64,000 nucleotides of DNA from Prorocentrum cordatum (Eukaryota > Sar > Dinophyceae > Prorocentrales > Prorocentraceae). The stretch spans positions 179,277 to 243,276 of the forward strand of contig CAUYUJ010015724.1 of assembly GCA_963575745.1 (NCBI GenBank). The letters run 5' to 3'. A model generated the notes under the pieces. The model saw nothing but the letters and a program-made list of their open reading frames with translations, was not told where the DNA came from and made no database searches. Below, in pieces: positions 10,641-21,813 of this stretch (the first letter of the stretch is position 1; every line of letters begins with the position of its first letter). The position numbers were made by a program, and so were the translations under genes.

Positions 10641-12146
10641 CACGCGCCGAAAGATGCCCGTGAAACCCAAACTACAGCTGACAATTATTGACGATAGATT
10701 TCGCTTACGCATGGGGAAGAATACGGGTTTGATATAGCCTTCGCGTCGGAGCCAGAACATTCGCATACTGGAGAGCTGTGAGGGCGCTCTTGGGGTTGTC
10801 TTGGAGCCTTTACGGGGCCCTCGTGGGGCCCTCTTGCGCTATCTTGGAGCCATCGACATGAGCCCATCGCGAACGAAAAGGCGAGAAAACGCAGACCAAT
10901 GAAGCAAATGTTTGTGAATGATTTTGGCCTCGCGGGGTATCGTTGGGACGCTCCGTGTCCAGTTGGAGCCGTATTGAAGGCATTTGGAAAGTAAATATGA
11001 TACAGTTTGGGTTATCTTGTGCCATCTCGGGCTATGTGCGGCCATCTTGGACATTTCTGAAAGATCCAATTAGTCGCCCCCCCCCACCCGTCCCGTCCCA
11101 AGGGAGCGGGAGGAGGGGTCGAGACCCAAACGGGATCGCCATAAGCTGTCTCGCTTATTCCCACCCGCCCTCCCCCACATAAGCAACACCTGAGACTCGG
11201 CATATGCCAAGTTTGCTATCGGATGGACAGCCAGTTGGAAATCAATACAGACGCCAGAGGCGCGACGCTCGAGAGGTGCGCCACGCGTGCCAAGTGCGCC
11301 ACGTGCATCGGGTGCCCTAGATTCCCATGCGTAACAGGACCGCCCGGACCCAGTTCGGGGAAACGTAAGGTTCGAGTTCGTTCGAATTCGGGTTAGCCGA
11401 CGCTTTTTGACGAGCCCGTCCTGGATGTTGACGGTCTACTTTGAGTGGGATGTTCACAGCAGGTCGCGTCAAAATTCAGAACGGGTCTCGTCATTTTCCT
11501 GACGGCCCCGTCAGGCCAACCCGAGTCACCCGAACCCGAGTCTCACGTCGCCCCGTTTAGTGCCTGGTTCGCAAGATGCGCCGTGCGCACCAAGTGCGAC
11601 ACGTGCGCAATCCGCGCCAGGTGCGCGACGCGCGCAGAGAGCGCCAGATGCGCCAATGCACGTGACAGCGCGCACCGAGCAATATGCCGACATCCCCACA
11701 CACTCTTTTCGAGACCCATGTAAAGTTGCGACGTGGTGGTCAGCATCGTGCATGGTGTGTGGAGTGTCCGCCAGAATACGTTTGGATTCTCTGTCAGGGT
11801 GCCTGGGCGAGCGCACAGCGGACAAATGTGCTCACACCCCGCCCTGCCAAAAGCAAATGTACCGTGCTTGCGGTTTGCCCGCTCACGGTCGAGAGTTTGC
11901 CGCCACGTGCATTCGGTAAGTTCTTTTGACCGGGATGGTGGGGCGGGGGCTCACGGTTCTTGGTGAGTTGCCAGTCCATCTTGGAGGTCATTTTGAGCTC
12001 CTCTAGTGGGCCATAGTGGAGCCATATCGGACCATCTTGGACACTCCAGTGGGTCGCGCTCCCATGTCCAGACCAAGGGGGAGGGAGGGGTAACGCGACG
12101 CCCGCGAGGTGCGCCGCGCGTGCCAGGGCACCCCCCTATCATTATG
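10641..12146. other. No supported gene; degenerate TGCGCCACGCGTGCCA words
   Basis: Words like GGTGCGCCACGCGTGCCA, TGCGACACGTGCGCAAT and GGTGCGCCGCGCGTGCC recur at 11274-11310, 11574-11665 and 12105-12130. Otherwise the sequence is unrecognised. Confidence 0.5.
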
Positions 12147-12300
12147 ATGTTCCAACCTCTTTTAGTCATGATCAGCAGAAAGAATATCGAGCACCAAGAA
12201 AGCACCGAAATTGGAGGGTCTTCGCGTGTCGGGCCTGTGGAGGCGATACTCGTTCGACATTGTTTCGATAGTTTGCTGGGTGCTCGAAATTTTGTCCAGG
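12147..12300 (+). repeat. ATGATGTTCCAACCT dispersed repeat, copy 1
   Basis: It aligns with 23793-23950 and 49170-49320. Shared order: ATGATGTTCCA, GAGCACCAAG, GCACCGAAA, TTCGCGTGTCGGGCC, GGAGGCG-TACTCGTTCGAC, CTGGGTGCTCGAAAT. No frame is conserved among copies. No clear terminal inverted repeats or target duplications are seen. Confidence 0.8.
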
Positions 12301-12478
12301 AAGTGGCCCTTAAGTACGACGGGAGCTACGTAACCCTGTCACCAGCGTCAGTTCACAGTGCAAGAGAGATGACTGCGGGGCGCCCGCACACGAAGTCGAA
12401 GAGTTTGCTGCAGCGCGCACTCTGCACTGGCTGTTGACAGGGATGGTGGGCCTGCACGCGTGGGGCGATGTGATGCCA

Positions 12479-12594
12479 CCCCCCTCGCCCCTCGTCAAAG
12501 AACAGTGAACACTGATCTTCGGGCGCCAGAAGGAAAACCCCCCAAAACAACAAAAAACAATGGAAACACCCCCCCTCGCCCCTCGTCAAAGAAG
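12479..12594 (+). repeat. Two copies of a 24-bp motif
   Basis: CCCCCCTCGCCCCTCGTCAA followed by AGAA occurs at about 12479 and 12569. Between them lies an AAAACAACAAAAAACAA stretch. Confidence 0.85.
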
Positions 12595-12599
12595 AACGA

Positions 12600-13114
12600 A
12601 AATCGAAGGCGGCCCAGACTTCGCCGCAAAGTTGATCTCCGGTATGTTTTTTTTTTCTGACGGGGATGGTAGGGGGATCGGCATTGGCCTGAGGGGTCAG
12701 GCGACAGTAGAGTGGGGGAGGGGACAGAGCAGTGATAACCCTTCCCCAAAGCGGAGGAAGGAGGTTGGAAGAGGAAGCGCCCAAGGCCGCCTCCGCCCAT
12801 AGGGCTGGTGGAATTGATCACAGACGCCCAACCATGGTACCTTGAACGCCCCCCTGACGCGCTCCAGGTCCTGGGGAACCCGGGGGCGATCCTGAGAGGG
12901 TGTTGGAGGATGTTGGAGGATGTTCGGGGACCGCTTTGCTCCCTTGGGGCTGTTTTGGGCCTCGCTTGGGAAGTCCGTCTAGATAGTACTGAGGGGCATC
13001 AGGCCACAGGTCATCCCAAGCCGCTGCTGGGCCGTCTGGAGGGCGTGCGACATCTTGCGGAAAGCATCCGGATCCATGAACAGTGGCAAATACACAGCGC
13101 ACAAAACGTCGCAA
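12600..13114. other. No supported gene
   Basis: Mixed sequence with long frames on both strands (for example 12808-13686 plus) that owe their length to the downstream CTC tract. Confidence 0.5.
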
Positions 13115-13121
13115 GTATTCC

Positions 13122-13275
13122 AAAAAAACCCAAGGATTGCAAAAAAAAACCCTGGATTGCAAAAAACACCCAGGATTGCAAAAAAAAACCTTTTTCGAGG
13201 GTTTTTTTGCAATCCTTCGTCCAGGGTTTTTTTTGCAATCCTTTTTGCAATCCTGGGTTTTTTTGCAATCCTCCC
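13122..13275. repeat. GGATTGCAAAAAA units arranged head-to-head
   Basis: Four GGATTGCAAAAAA units in plus orientation (about 13134-13190) face four TTTTTTGCAATCC units (about 13201-13270) across a short centre near 13195. The two halves can pair into a stem of more than 50 bp. The same 13-bp word recurs at 62.48-62.58 kb. This structural repeat separates poly-A and poly-T sides. Confidence 0.88.
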
Positions 13276-13454
13276 TCGTCGCCACCGCTTTCTAACGACG
13301 GCGGCGACGACGGCGACGACGACCTGCCGTGGCAGGCCGAGAACGACTGGCTGTGGCAGCGGAGCTGCCAGCCCCGGCACGCAGCGTTGCGCGCGCTGGC
13401 GCCCTCGGAGCTCGACTCGGTGCTCGAGGCCCGCTCGGCAGTCGTTGTCGTCGC

Positions 13455-13541
13455 TCCTCGTCCTCCGCCTCCTCCTCCTCCTCCTCCTCCTCGTCCTCCT
13501 CCTCCTCGTCCTCCTCTTCCTCCTCCTCCTCCTCCTCCTCC

Positions 13542-13576
<35 letters not shown>

Positions 13577-13612
13577 CTCGTCCTCCTCCTCCTCCTCCTC
13601 CCTCTCCCGACT
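13455..13612 (+). repeat. CTC microsatellite
   Basis: CTC triplets with CGT and CTT interruptions. Confidence 0.95.
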
Positions 13613-14264
13613 TTGCGTTGGTCGGACTTCAATCCACGCATCTATTGCAGCGTGAAGGCCCTCCCTCGACTCCCTCATCGTCATAGGCCTGCCGCTCGTT
13701 GAACCCCCAGCGACGCGCGCCCAGCGAGGACGAGTATAAGGACACGAGCCCTGCGACGGGATAACTACTTGTGTACACCACAGTACGCACTGGTTCAATC
13801 AAGACTCAGCATTGCGTAGTTGTTGTTCCCCTTGAAGTCGACGGATGATGAAAAAGCGTCCTTTCGTTGCCGCCATTCCTCGACGCTGTCCCTCCTCGTC
13901 GTGCTCTTCCCCCCTCACACCTGACTCGTGTGGCGCTGTCAAGCCCGTGCCTTTTCCGGAACACTTGTCATCGTTTCGCCCCTGCTGGAGTTCGTCAGGA
14001 CTATAGACTGAAAACGGCTGCGGAATGCCAACGCGGCGAGTGCATGAGTGACAGAACACATCGCACAGCAAACAGAAGCACATGCACGCAGCGATCGCCC
14101 CCACAGCACCCCTTTTTGGGGGGGATGACTGCTGCCTCTGCCGCTGGCTCTCCGGACGGAGACGGACAGCAGGGAGAGGGGGGGGCGGACGGATCGTGCC
14201 CGTCCTCCTCGTCGTCACCGTCGCCACCACCACGCCGCCCCTTCCCAGCTCCAGGCGGCTCCGA
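13613..14264. other. No supported gene
   Basis: Frames on both strands are short and unrecognised. Confidence 0.5.
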
Positions 14265-14450
14265 GGCAAGCCTTAGGTCGGGCCTGTCCCTCTACAGGAA
14301 GAGTATCCAAAAATAGTTTCAAACCCCAAAGTATAGTCAGGGGACTATTTGTATAACCATTTTTGAATATTTTTAGAACATGTTCGGGGTATTTTTAACG
14401 TTTCGTCCAAACTCGGCCTGTAGGGGGACAGGCCCGACTTAAGGCAAGCC
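14265..14450 (+). mobile_element. TTAGGTCGGGC inverted-repeat element, copy 1, 8-bp TSD
   Basis: The element 14273-14442 (170 bp) is bounded by GGCAAGCC at 14265-14272 and again at 14443-14450. The left end TTAGGTCGGGCCTGTCCCTC continuing to CTACAGG is matched inverted by the right end, CCTGTAGGGGGACAGG then CCCGACTTAA. The interior is AT-rich with no coding frame. The 8-bp duplication and inverted ends fit a hAT-like or other 8-bp-TSD DNA transposon, non-autonomous. Confidence 0.88.
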
Positions 14451-14651
14451 CCCGGGTGCCTCCAGGAGGTCCTCTGGAGCTCTCCCGCGAGCCCAGCGGC
14501 ACGCGGCCCCGGAGGCCCCCCCCCGCCCCGAAGGGGCGGGCCGAGGCGGTGGTGGCGCCCGCCCGAGGACGGCCGCACGGCGGCTCGGGAGCGCCTGGGG
14601 AGCGCCCCGGGAGGGCCCCGGGGCGCCCCCAGACGGCGCAGGTGCCTTCGG
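14451..14651. other. No supported gene
   Basis: Very GC-rich sequence with open frames on both strands and no domain. Confidence 0.5.
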
Positions 14652-14975
14652 TCAGTATCGTTTGACCGATCCCCATCCCCATGCTCAGCCCCTTCGAGGC
14701 CCCCACCAAGTGGCACCCCCAGCGGGGGATGCACCCCTCGAGACCGCACGGCGGCTCGAGAGCGCCACGGGAGGGCCCCAAGATGCCCCCAGACGGCGCC
14801 GGGGCCACCGGTCAGTCGGGGGCGGCAAAGAGGGGGGTGATGACTAGGGGGGGGGGGGTATCATGGCGGGGGCCATGATATTGCCCCAGATTTCAGGGCG
14901 CCTCTTCTTATTTCATTACCTCCCTGGCCCCCCCCCCCAAAGGCCGCGCACATGCCGCCGGTCATGATTTGCACC
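14652..14975. repeat. Dispersed repeats: CAGTATCGTTTGACCGATCC copy and a TCATGGCGGGG block
   Basis: 14655-14755 aligns with 15015-15115 (GATCCCCATCCCCATG, CCCCCACCAA, TGGCACCCCCAG). 14820-14970 aligns with 19466-19590, sharing GGGGGGTGATGA, GGTATCATGG, CCCCTCTTCTT-like and CGCACATGCC blocks. The first piece appears to have lost its right end. Confidence 0.7.
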
Positions 14976-15014
14976 CCCCCCATCTTGGACACCCCCCTCT
15001 TGGCCGCTCCCGAG

Positions 15015-15205
15015 TCAGTATCGTTTAACCGATCCCCATCCCCATGCCCATCCCCCTCGAGGCCCCCACCAAATGGCACCCCCAGTTGGGGATACACCCC
15101 TTGAGACCCGGAGGATGCGGCCCATATCCCCACCTAGGAGGGTAGATCGGCCAGTAGGGCCCAGCCCGCGCTGGTGGGAAAGGGGATCAGTTAAACGATA
15201 CTCAG
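15015..15205 (+). mobile_element. AGTATCGTTTAACCGATCCC inverted-repeat element
   Basis: The left end AGTATCGTTTAACCGATCCC is inverted at the right end as GGGGATCAGTTAAACGATACT (one gap). Relatives occur at 14655 and 23331-23733. Flanking bases GAGTC and CAGTC are only 4 of 5 identical, so a target duplication is not certain. Confidence 0.7.
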
Positions 15206-15690
15206 TCAGCCTGGCCCCAACAGGCACACGTCGGGGGTTCGTCGAGGGGGGGGGTTCTCTCTGAATGTGGGGTCAGTGAACGAAGCCGGCTGGATGCTCA
15301 CACCTCCTCCCTCCAGGAACCGTTCCGAGCGATGTTCCTCCCAGTCCCACCTCTGCTCCCGCCCCACCTTCACGTCCCCCCGAACAAAGGGGGCCCCGAC
15401 ATGGCCGGAAGAGAGCCAAAACGTCGCCCTGAGAAAACACCAGGATGGATCTGGGCTTTCCAAACTTGATTGGCCTACCGAGCAGTAACCGCTGCGATTC
15501 GATCGATCTGGGTCGACCCCGATCATATTGGATCTGCAACCCTACCGATCCCGCTCATATTGCCGATCTGACATTTCCCGCTCCGGCTTGCCCGGGACCG
15601 ATTATTTGTCCGATTCCGTCAAATCGAATTCCCCACCAGACAGGTTGGGGTTGTTAGATTTCAAGAGCAGACCCCCCGGCCAACCCCACG
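15206..15690. other. No supported gene
   Basis: Contains a CGATCTGGGTCGACCCCGATC palindrome-like stretch near 15503. No gene is seen. Confidence 0.45.
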
Positions 15691-15692
15691 CA

Positions 15693-15950
15693 TACCGCGG
15701 CCGCCAGACCCCAAGTTGTCCCGAGAGTCCCCGATAGTCCCTGGGACTCCCGCCTCGCGCCATCGACAAACACGACTGCATACCGCGGCCGCCAGACCCC
15801 AAGTTGTCCCGAGAGTCCCCGATAGTCCCTGGGACTCCCGCCTCGCGCCCTCGACGAATACGACTGCATACCGCGACCGCCAGACCCCAAGTTATCCCGA
15901 GAGTCCCCGAGTCCTTGGGAGTCCCGCCTTGCGCCTTCGACAAACACGAA
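15693..15950 (+). repeat. 86- to 88-bp tandem repeat, three units
   Basis: Units begin CCGCGGCCGCCAGACCCCAA and include GTTGTCCCGAGAGTCCCCGA and TGGGACTCCCGCCTCGCGCC. The third unit is about 6 bp shorter in the middle. A partial unit reappears at 16903-16940. Confidence 0.92.
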
Positions 15951-16900
15951 ACACACAGCAATACACAACATAGCATGACAGAAAAGAAAACATAGCAATA
16001 CCATGACAAGCACAGCGTAAGGCAACAACATGAAGCACATCATGGCAGAACATTGCAGAACATGACACGACATTACACACCATAACATAACATAACTGAG
16101 CATAGCATAACACTCATTGACGGAACATATCATATCATGGCATTGCGTTCAAAACATGTTATAACACACCAACGGAGCACAGCGACGCGCACGACATAAC
16201 ACAACATATCACAAGATAATATAGCATACCAAAGCACGATCATGGCATAACATGACGGAACATCATATGACAGTGTCATCGCAAAACAGATCATGGCATA
16301 CTATCACATACCATGTCCTATGATATCATGGCAGGCTAGCACAACATAGTAGGCATACCACGACAGAGCATGACAGAAGAATTCATAGCATGAGACAACA
16401 GGACACAACATAACATCACAGAACAAACATGACACACCATACCATAGCAAATCATGGCACACTACAGCATACTATAACAGCACAATACATATCATGGCAG
16501 AATATTGCAGATCAGAACATGGCATAACACACCTTGACATAACAGGACCGAACAGAACATGACACACCTTGATGGAATATATCAGATCACGACACAGCGT
16601 TCAGAACATGTCATAGCACGCCAGCAGAGCATAGCGACGAACACGACAGAACACAACACGTCACAATAGAAGATAACGTATGTAACAGAACGCGAACATG
16701 ACATAACATGAGCAGTGCCATTACAAACCAGACCATGGCATATGATTTCATGACAAAACAATGTATAGCATGAAAGAACAGAGCATCACATAACGTCACA
16801 TAACAAACCATAACATAACGTCACAGAATAGAGAACCACATAACGTCAGAGAACAAACCAAACCAGAGCACAAGATAACATCACATGACAAACCAAAGCC
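15950..16900 (+). repeat. AACATRRCA-type degenerate satellite
   Basis: About 950 bp of irregularly repeated CATAACATGACA, CATGGCATA and AGAACATGA words, less GC-rich than its surroundings. It lies between the third 86-bp unit and a further partial unit at 16903. All frames are short. Confidence 0.85.
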
Positions 16901-16902
16901 AG

Positions 16903-17276
16903 GCCAGACCCCCAGTTGTCCCGAGAATCCCCGAGTCCTTGCCGCCGCCCCGCTGCGGGCGGCCTCCTCGCCTGCGTCCCTCAGTCTAAGGATGGGAGGG
17001 GGCAAGAAGGAGGAGGGGAAGGAGGCATGGGGCAGGAGGAGGACAGGGGCCCAAGGTTTCGGTGGGGATCGCTCGAAGCGAATCATTTGCTGCTAGATTC
17101 CGATCCGGCTTCCTGTCGAGGAGAAACTTCCCTCCCTCCTCCGCCTTGCCTTCCCTCCCTTCAGTCGTCCGCCGTCGACGTCGTCGTCGTCTTCTCTCTG
17201 CCGCCGCCGTCGCCGACGCCCACGCCGTGGTCGCGGGCGGGCCCGGCGGCGTCGGGCGCCGAGAGACGCCCTGGAG
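16903..17276. other. Partial 86-bp unit and unassigned sequence
   Basis: CCAGACCCCCAGTTGTCCCG to about 16940 matches the 86-bp repeat. The rest has no supported gene. Confidence 0.55.
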
Positions 17277-17445
17277 CTTCAGGAGGAGAAGAAACACACA
17301 GACACAATTAATCTTCGGTTCCTGGGAAAATATGGGAAACATGGGCAGTGGGGGGGGAAGACAGAAACCCAGAAGATATGGGAACACATGGGGAATCTTT
17401 TGATTTGTGTGTATTTGTTTGTGTGTCCCAGGGCCCCTTCAGGAG
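17277..17445 (+). mobile_element. CACACAGACACAAT dispersed element, copy 2
   Basis: The core 17286-17436 matches the element at 8576. CTTCAGGAG occurs on both sides (17277-17285 and 17437-17445), a 9-bp direct repeat compared with 27 bp at copy 1. Confidence 0.8.
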
Positions 17446-17579
17446 CTGTCGACCCCTGCGCTCTCATCTGTGTCGTTACTGTGTCTCCCCGGGCCCTGGG
17501 GCCCGCAAGCGGCCTCCCGAGGCACCTCCCGCCGCCGCCGGCAGGGCTTCTGAACCCTGGGGCGGGGGCGTCCCAGTCA

Positions 17580-17655
17580 GGAGGAAGAGGAGGAGGAGGA
17601 GGAGGAGGAGGAGGAGGAGGAGGAGGAGGAGGAGGGAGGAGGAGGAGAAAGGAGA
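17580..17655 (+). repeat. GGA microsatellite
   Basis: GGA triplets with one GGGAGGA interruption. Confidence 0.95.
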
Positions 17656-18479
17656 AGGATAATTCAGAAGGAAGGAAAGATGAGGGAGGAGTACGGAAGC
17701 GGAGGGAAAGCGAACCACGAAATACGAACCATCCGCCAGGGGGGGCCCAGGGGGGGCCGGAGGGGGGGCCCAGGGTGGGCCAAGAGGGGGCCAGTGGCAC
17801 GCGCACCAAAGATCATACAATCGGCGATGGTACGGTAGGTTCGCGTCGTGTCGACCGGCGGCGACCCCGCCGCCGACGTTCAACGTTGAACGCCGACGGC
17901 GGCCCAGAATCGGTCGATGTTGAACGATCGGACGTTGCGGTGACGGCCGATCGTTCAAGGTTGAACGATCCAGCGCGGTGTCAGGAACCAACGCCAGGGT
18001 CGACACGGCACGGACCTGCAGTACGATTTTTGGTGCGCGTACCACTGTCGCAGAGGGCGTCGGTTGGGCTTAGGGTCAAGTCAAAGGCGCACACGGCTTC
18101 GGCTTCTACAAAGCACCGTTTCCAGCACGATATTCACTCGCTCTGGCACGGGAGAAGTAGTTGGATGGGACATAAGTTCGACACGCAGTCGTAGTAGAAT
18201 TCGCCGCAGTCACAGAAAATGGCCCGCAGCACGGCAAATTGCAAAAAATGTAGCATATGTAGTCGCAATGGTGCCAGAAGCGTTTAGGGCGCCACTTACA
18301 GGGGGCGCCGTCACCAGGCTTCGCTCTGAAGGGACTGTTCTGGCTGGGCCCGAACCGACTGCTCTCGGAGTGTTGCACGACAGCGGCGACCTGCGCCGCA
18401 TCACTGGGTAGCGCGAAATTGGCCCATCCCTGTGAGGGCCTCGCCGACCGCTGATGAGAGAGTTGTTGGCGCTAGGGAA
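17656..18479. other. No supported gene; GTTGAACG motif cluster
   Basis: CGTTCAAC or GTTGAACG words recur at 17880-17970 in both orientations. Open frames are not recognised. Confidence 0.5.
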
Positions 18480-18800
18480 GAATTGCAGGGCCTGTCCGTA
18501 GTAGTGGCAGTAGCAGTAGTAGTGGTACTAGTTGCTGTACTTGCAGGAGCAGGTGTCTTGGTGATACTAGTCGCAGCTGCCGTAGTAGTAGCAACAGTAG
18601 TCGTAGTCTGAGTCGTAGTCTCAGTTCCATTCGTAGCCGTAGTCACAGGCGTTGCAGTATGAGCAGCAGCAGACGTAGATGTAGAAGCCGCAGTAGGCGT
18701 CGTCGTAGTTGCCGTAGTCGTAGCCGTAGTTTTAGTAGTAGTGGTGGTGGTGGTGGTAGTGATGGTGGCAGTAGCAGGGGCACGATGAGTACCCGCAGTC
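18480..18800 (+). repeat. Degenerate GTAGTA/GTCGTA trinucleotide region
   Basis: Irregular GTAGTAGTAG, GTCGTAGTC and GGTGGTGGT words. The minus strand reads as a Thr/Ala-rich frame (18401-19045), which is explained by ACT/GCT/ACG triplets. A mucin-like exon cannot be excluded but has no anchor or signal. Confidence 0.75.
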
Positions 18801-20480
18801 GTAGAAATTGTTGTTATGTCACGTGTACTAGTATTAGAGCTTGTTGCACGACGAGGACCAATGATAGCGAGAGGGGAGCACCTGTAGCGCAAGTAGAAGA
18901 AGGCGGGGACGTTAGTACCTACAGTAGAGGAGCGGCGGTCATGTTGCGGCCCTTGCAGTTTAACCGCCTCACCCGCCAACGTGCTTGATGTGTTCAGCCG
19001 TCTCATGGCTTCGCCGTTGGCATCGCGATGGCCCGATGGTAGCAATGTTCTGTCCGCTCCCGCTGCCCATTGCCGACAACGTACATAGACGTAATGTTGT
19101 TTGCGCTCGTGCTGTTCGGCCGAGGCGTTTGCGTGTTATAGGAGCCGCCTCTTGTGGAGCCCTCCGTGCTTGATCCCGCCCTTTCCGTGCCGCCTTGGGC
19201 GCGTGCTTCTCGACTCGACCACGTGCCGCAATAGAACACAAGCCAAGCATCGGCAGAAGTCCATCCCCCACATGCGGTACTGTGGAGGGGCGGAACTGTT
19301 GTGAGCAGCATGATGCTCCGATCATGAGAACCGTTGCCAGTTTCGGCGGGCGTTGCTACGTATGTGCGTGTCTTACATCGAGAGAGGGTACTGTTCACTC
19401 CTTTAGACACTGTACCATGTGTCCTGGAATTGACATCGCATCCTCCCGACCGCATCCTTCGAGGGCGGCCCAAGTGGGGGGTGATGATAGGGGGGTGGTA
19501 TCATGGTGGGGACTGTGACAGATTCCCAGGTTTCGTTGCCCCCTCTTCTTTGTCCCGCCTCATCGGCGCACATGCCTCGGGCCATGGTTTGCGATGCTGC
19601 CTTCTCTGCTCGCGCGCATAGATGGTGGTGGCAGTGCAACCCCGCTCCGACGTGCCCCAGCCAGGCGTTACCGTCCACCTGGGGCCCCAACTCCCCCCCC
19701 CTCCCTGAGCAACGACAGTGACCGGAAACCCTAAAAAGCTGCCTCTCGGGCCATGATGGGCGGGCGGGTGTTAAGAGGGAGTGACCTAAATGAGGGATGC
19801 AGAACGAGTGCGCTAAAAGGGTGAGGAGCCTTTTGGGACCCCTATTGGCTGCAGGTTTGCCCCGAAATTTGGCCCATGTAGGACTCCATTCTTCACCCCC
19901 CATTGAGGTCAGTCCCGCCTAACACCCGCCCGACCCTTGGGCCATGAAATGCGAGCGCTCTGAGAAGGCCGCGGCGCCCAAGACATCCTCCAGAGCCGCC
20001 GGATCACAGAGATTCTCGGTATGTCCCCACCCGATTTGATCCTCGTCCTGGCTTCGTCCTTCTCTCGGGCCGTGCTGCTGTGCGAGCCCTCCTCGTGGGC
20101 ACCCCTCTCCCTGCACGCCCCCCCGGGTGGTGAGGAGGACAATTTTGAGGCACCGGAAAGCGCTTTCCGACGCCGCAGTCGGCCAGTCGGGGGGTCCGCG
20201 AGTCGGCCAGTCGGCCAGGCAGAGTCGGTCAGAGGCAGGAGGGGAGTCGGGTAGGCGATCGTTCCCTCATGCATTGTTTTGCTGGTGGGCGCGGGCCCTC
20301 GCACCCCCCCTCCCCCACGGAGTAGATCCTGGCTGCTTTTGGCGCCTGTTTCAGGCAGATGGGGACCCGTCCCAATAGGACGTTCTGCCGTGCACAGTCG
20401 CACCAAAAGCAGAGGTCCGGAGCCAGACCCCCGGACCCTCCCCCCCCTTCTGTCCAATGTCGAAACGCCGGATAAAAATT
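18801..20480. other. No supported gene; one dispersed repeat
   Basis: 19466-19590 is the second copy of the GGTATCATGG repeat described at 14820. The remainder has short overlapping frames without recognised domains. Confidence 0.5.
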
Positions 20481-20483
20481 ATC

Positions 20484-20531
20484 TTGGCGAAGGACCTAAC
20501 CATAAGCAATTGTTCGTAACTCGTTGTGGGT
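20484..20531 (+). other. Left boundary of composite array A
   Basis: GGCGAAGGACCTAACCATAA resembles GACGAAGGACCCAACCATAT, which starts the leaders at 54557 and 57645. It is the left limit of the 77-bp array unit. Confidence 0.55.
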
Positions 20532-21500
20532 GCCGCTTTCGGTGGGGCTCCCTATGGGGCCACGAAACGTTGCCCTGGGAAGGGGAACCGCATGCGAGAG
20601 CAGCCACTGGGGCCTTCGGTGGGGCTCCCTATGGGGCCACGAAACGCTGCCCAGGGTGGGGGAACCGCATGCGAGAGCAACCACTGGGGCCTTCGGTGGA
20701 GCTCCCTATGGGGCCACGAAGCGCTGCCCAGGGTGGGAAAACGCATGCGAGAGCAACCACTGGGGCCTTCGGTGGAGCTCCCTATGGGGCCACGAAACGC
20801 TGCCCAGGGTGGGGGAACCGCATGCGAGAGCAACCACTGGGGCCTTCGGTGGAGCTCCCTATGGGGCCACGAAACGCTACCCAGGGATGGGAAACTTCAT
20901 GCGAGAGCAGCCACTAGGGCCTTCGGTGGAGCTCCCTATGGGGCCACGAAACGCTGCCCTGGGTGGAGGACGCGCATGCGAGAGCAGCCACTAGGGCCTT
21001 CGGTGGAGCTCCCTATGGGGCCACGAAACGCTGCCCAGGGTGGGGGAAACGCATGCGAGAGCAACCACTGGGGCCTTCGGTGGAGCTCCCTATGGGGCTA
21101 CGAAACGCTGCCCAGGGTGGGGGAAACGCATGCGAGAGCAACCACTGGGGCCTTCGGTGGGGGAAACGCATGCGAGAGCAACCACTGGGGCCTTCGGTGG
21201 AGCTCCCTATGGGGCCACGAAGCGCTGCCCAGGGTGGGGGAAACGCATGCGAGAGCAACCACTGGGGCCTTCGGTGGAGCTCCCTATGGGGCCACGAAGC
21301 GCTGCCCAGGGTGGGGGAAACGCATGCGAGAGCAACCACTGGGGCCTTCGGTGGAGCTCCCTATGGGGCCACGAAACGCTGCCCAGGGTGGGGGAAACGC
21401 ATGCGAGAGCAACCACTGGGGCCTTCGGTGGAGCTCCCTATGGGGCCACGAAACGCTGCCCAGGGTGGGCTGAAGCAGAGAGCAACTGGGGCCTTCGGTG
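20532..21500 (+). repeat. 77-bp tandem array, about 13 units
   Basis: Units read CCTTCGGTGGAGCTCCCTAT, GGGGCCACGAAACGCTGCCC, AGGGTGGGGGAAACGCATGC, GAGAGCAACCACTGGGG. Unit lengths are 76 to 77 bp with one truncated unit near 21150. The length is not a multiple of three, so the reading frame rotates and the open frames are artefacts. It is homologous to the 90-bp arrays at 55.3 and 58.2 kb. Confidence 0.95.
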
Positions 21501-21556
21501 GAGGGGGAGGAGGGAGGAGGGAGGACGGAGAAGGGAGGAGGGGGAGGAGGAAGGAG

Positions 21557-21614
21557 GAGACGCGGGGCGCTGTCTGTTCAAAACGAGGACCCAACACCAC
21601 AGGATGGTTGGGAA
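21557..21614 (+). other. Conserved tail of composite array A
   Basis: GACGCGGGGCGCTGTCTGTT, CAAAACGAGGACCCAACACC, ACAGGATGGTTGGGAAAAAC. It is almost identical to 57587-57641 and 60329-60382 and recognisable inverted at 63173-63222. It follows the array after a GGA-rich spacer. Confidence 0.9.
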
Positions 21615-21813
21615 AAACACGCCCATTGGTCAAGCCCGGTGCCCCACTCATTGTCCAACTGCCCCGGGTCCCTCGCCGCGCTGCGCACCGTGCCAGGGCG
21701 TGGGGAGCGGCCCGCGGCGCCCTCTGGGGCGCCGCGGGGAGCAGCCGGAGGTGGTGCGCGGCGAGCGCCCCCCCCCCCGGCCGTCGTCGCTGTCTTCGGC
21801 GGAGGGAGGGAGG

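Noticed and set aside
18401-19045. Thr-rich mucin-like secreted protein, minus strand
   Set aside because: No signal peptide or anchor; the composition is explained by degenerate GTA/GTC triplets.
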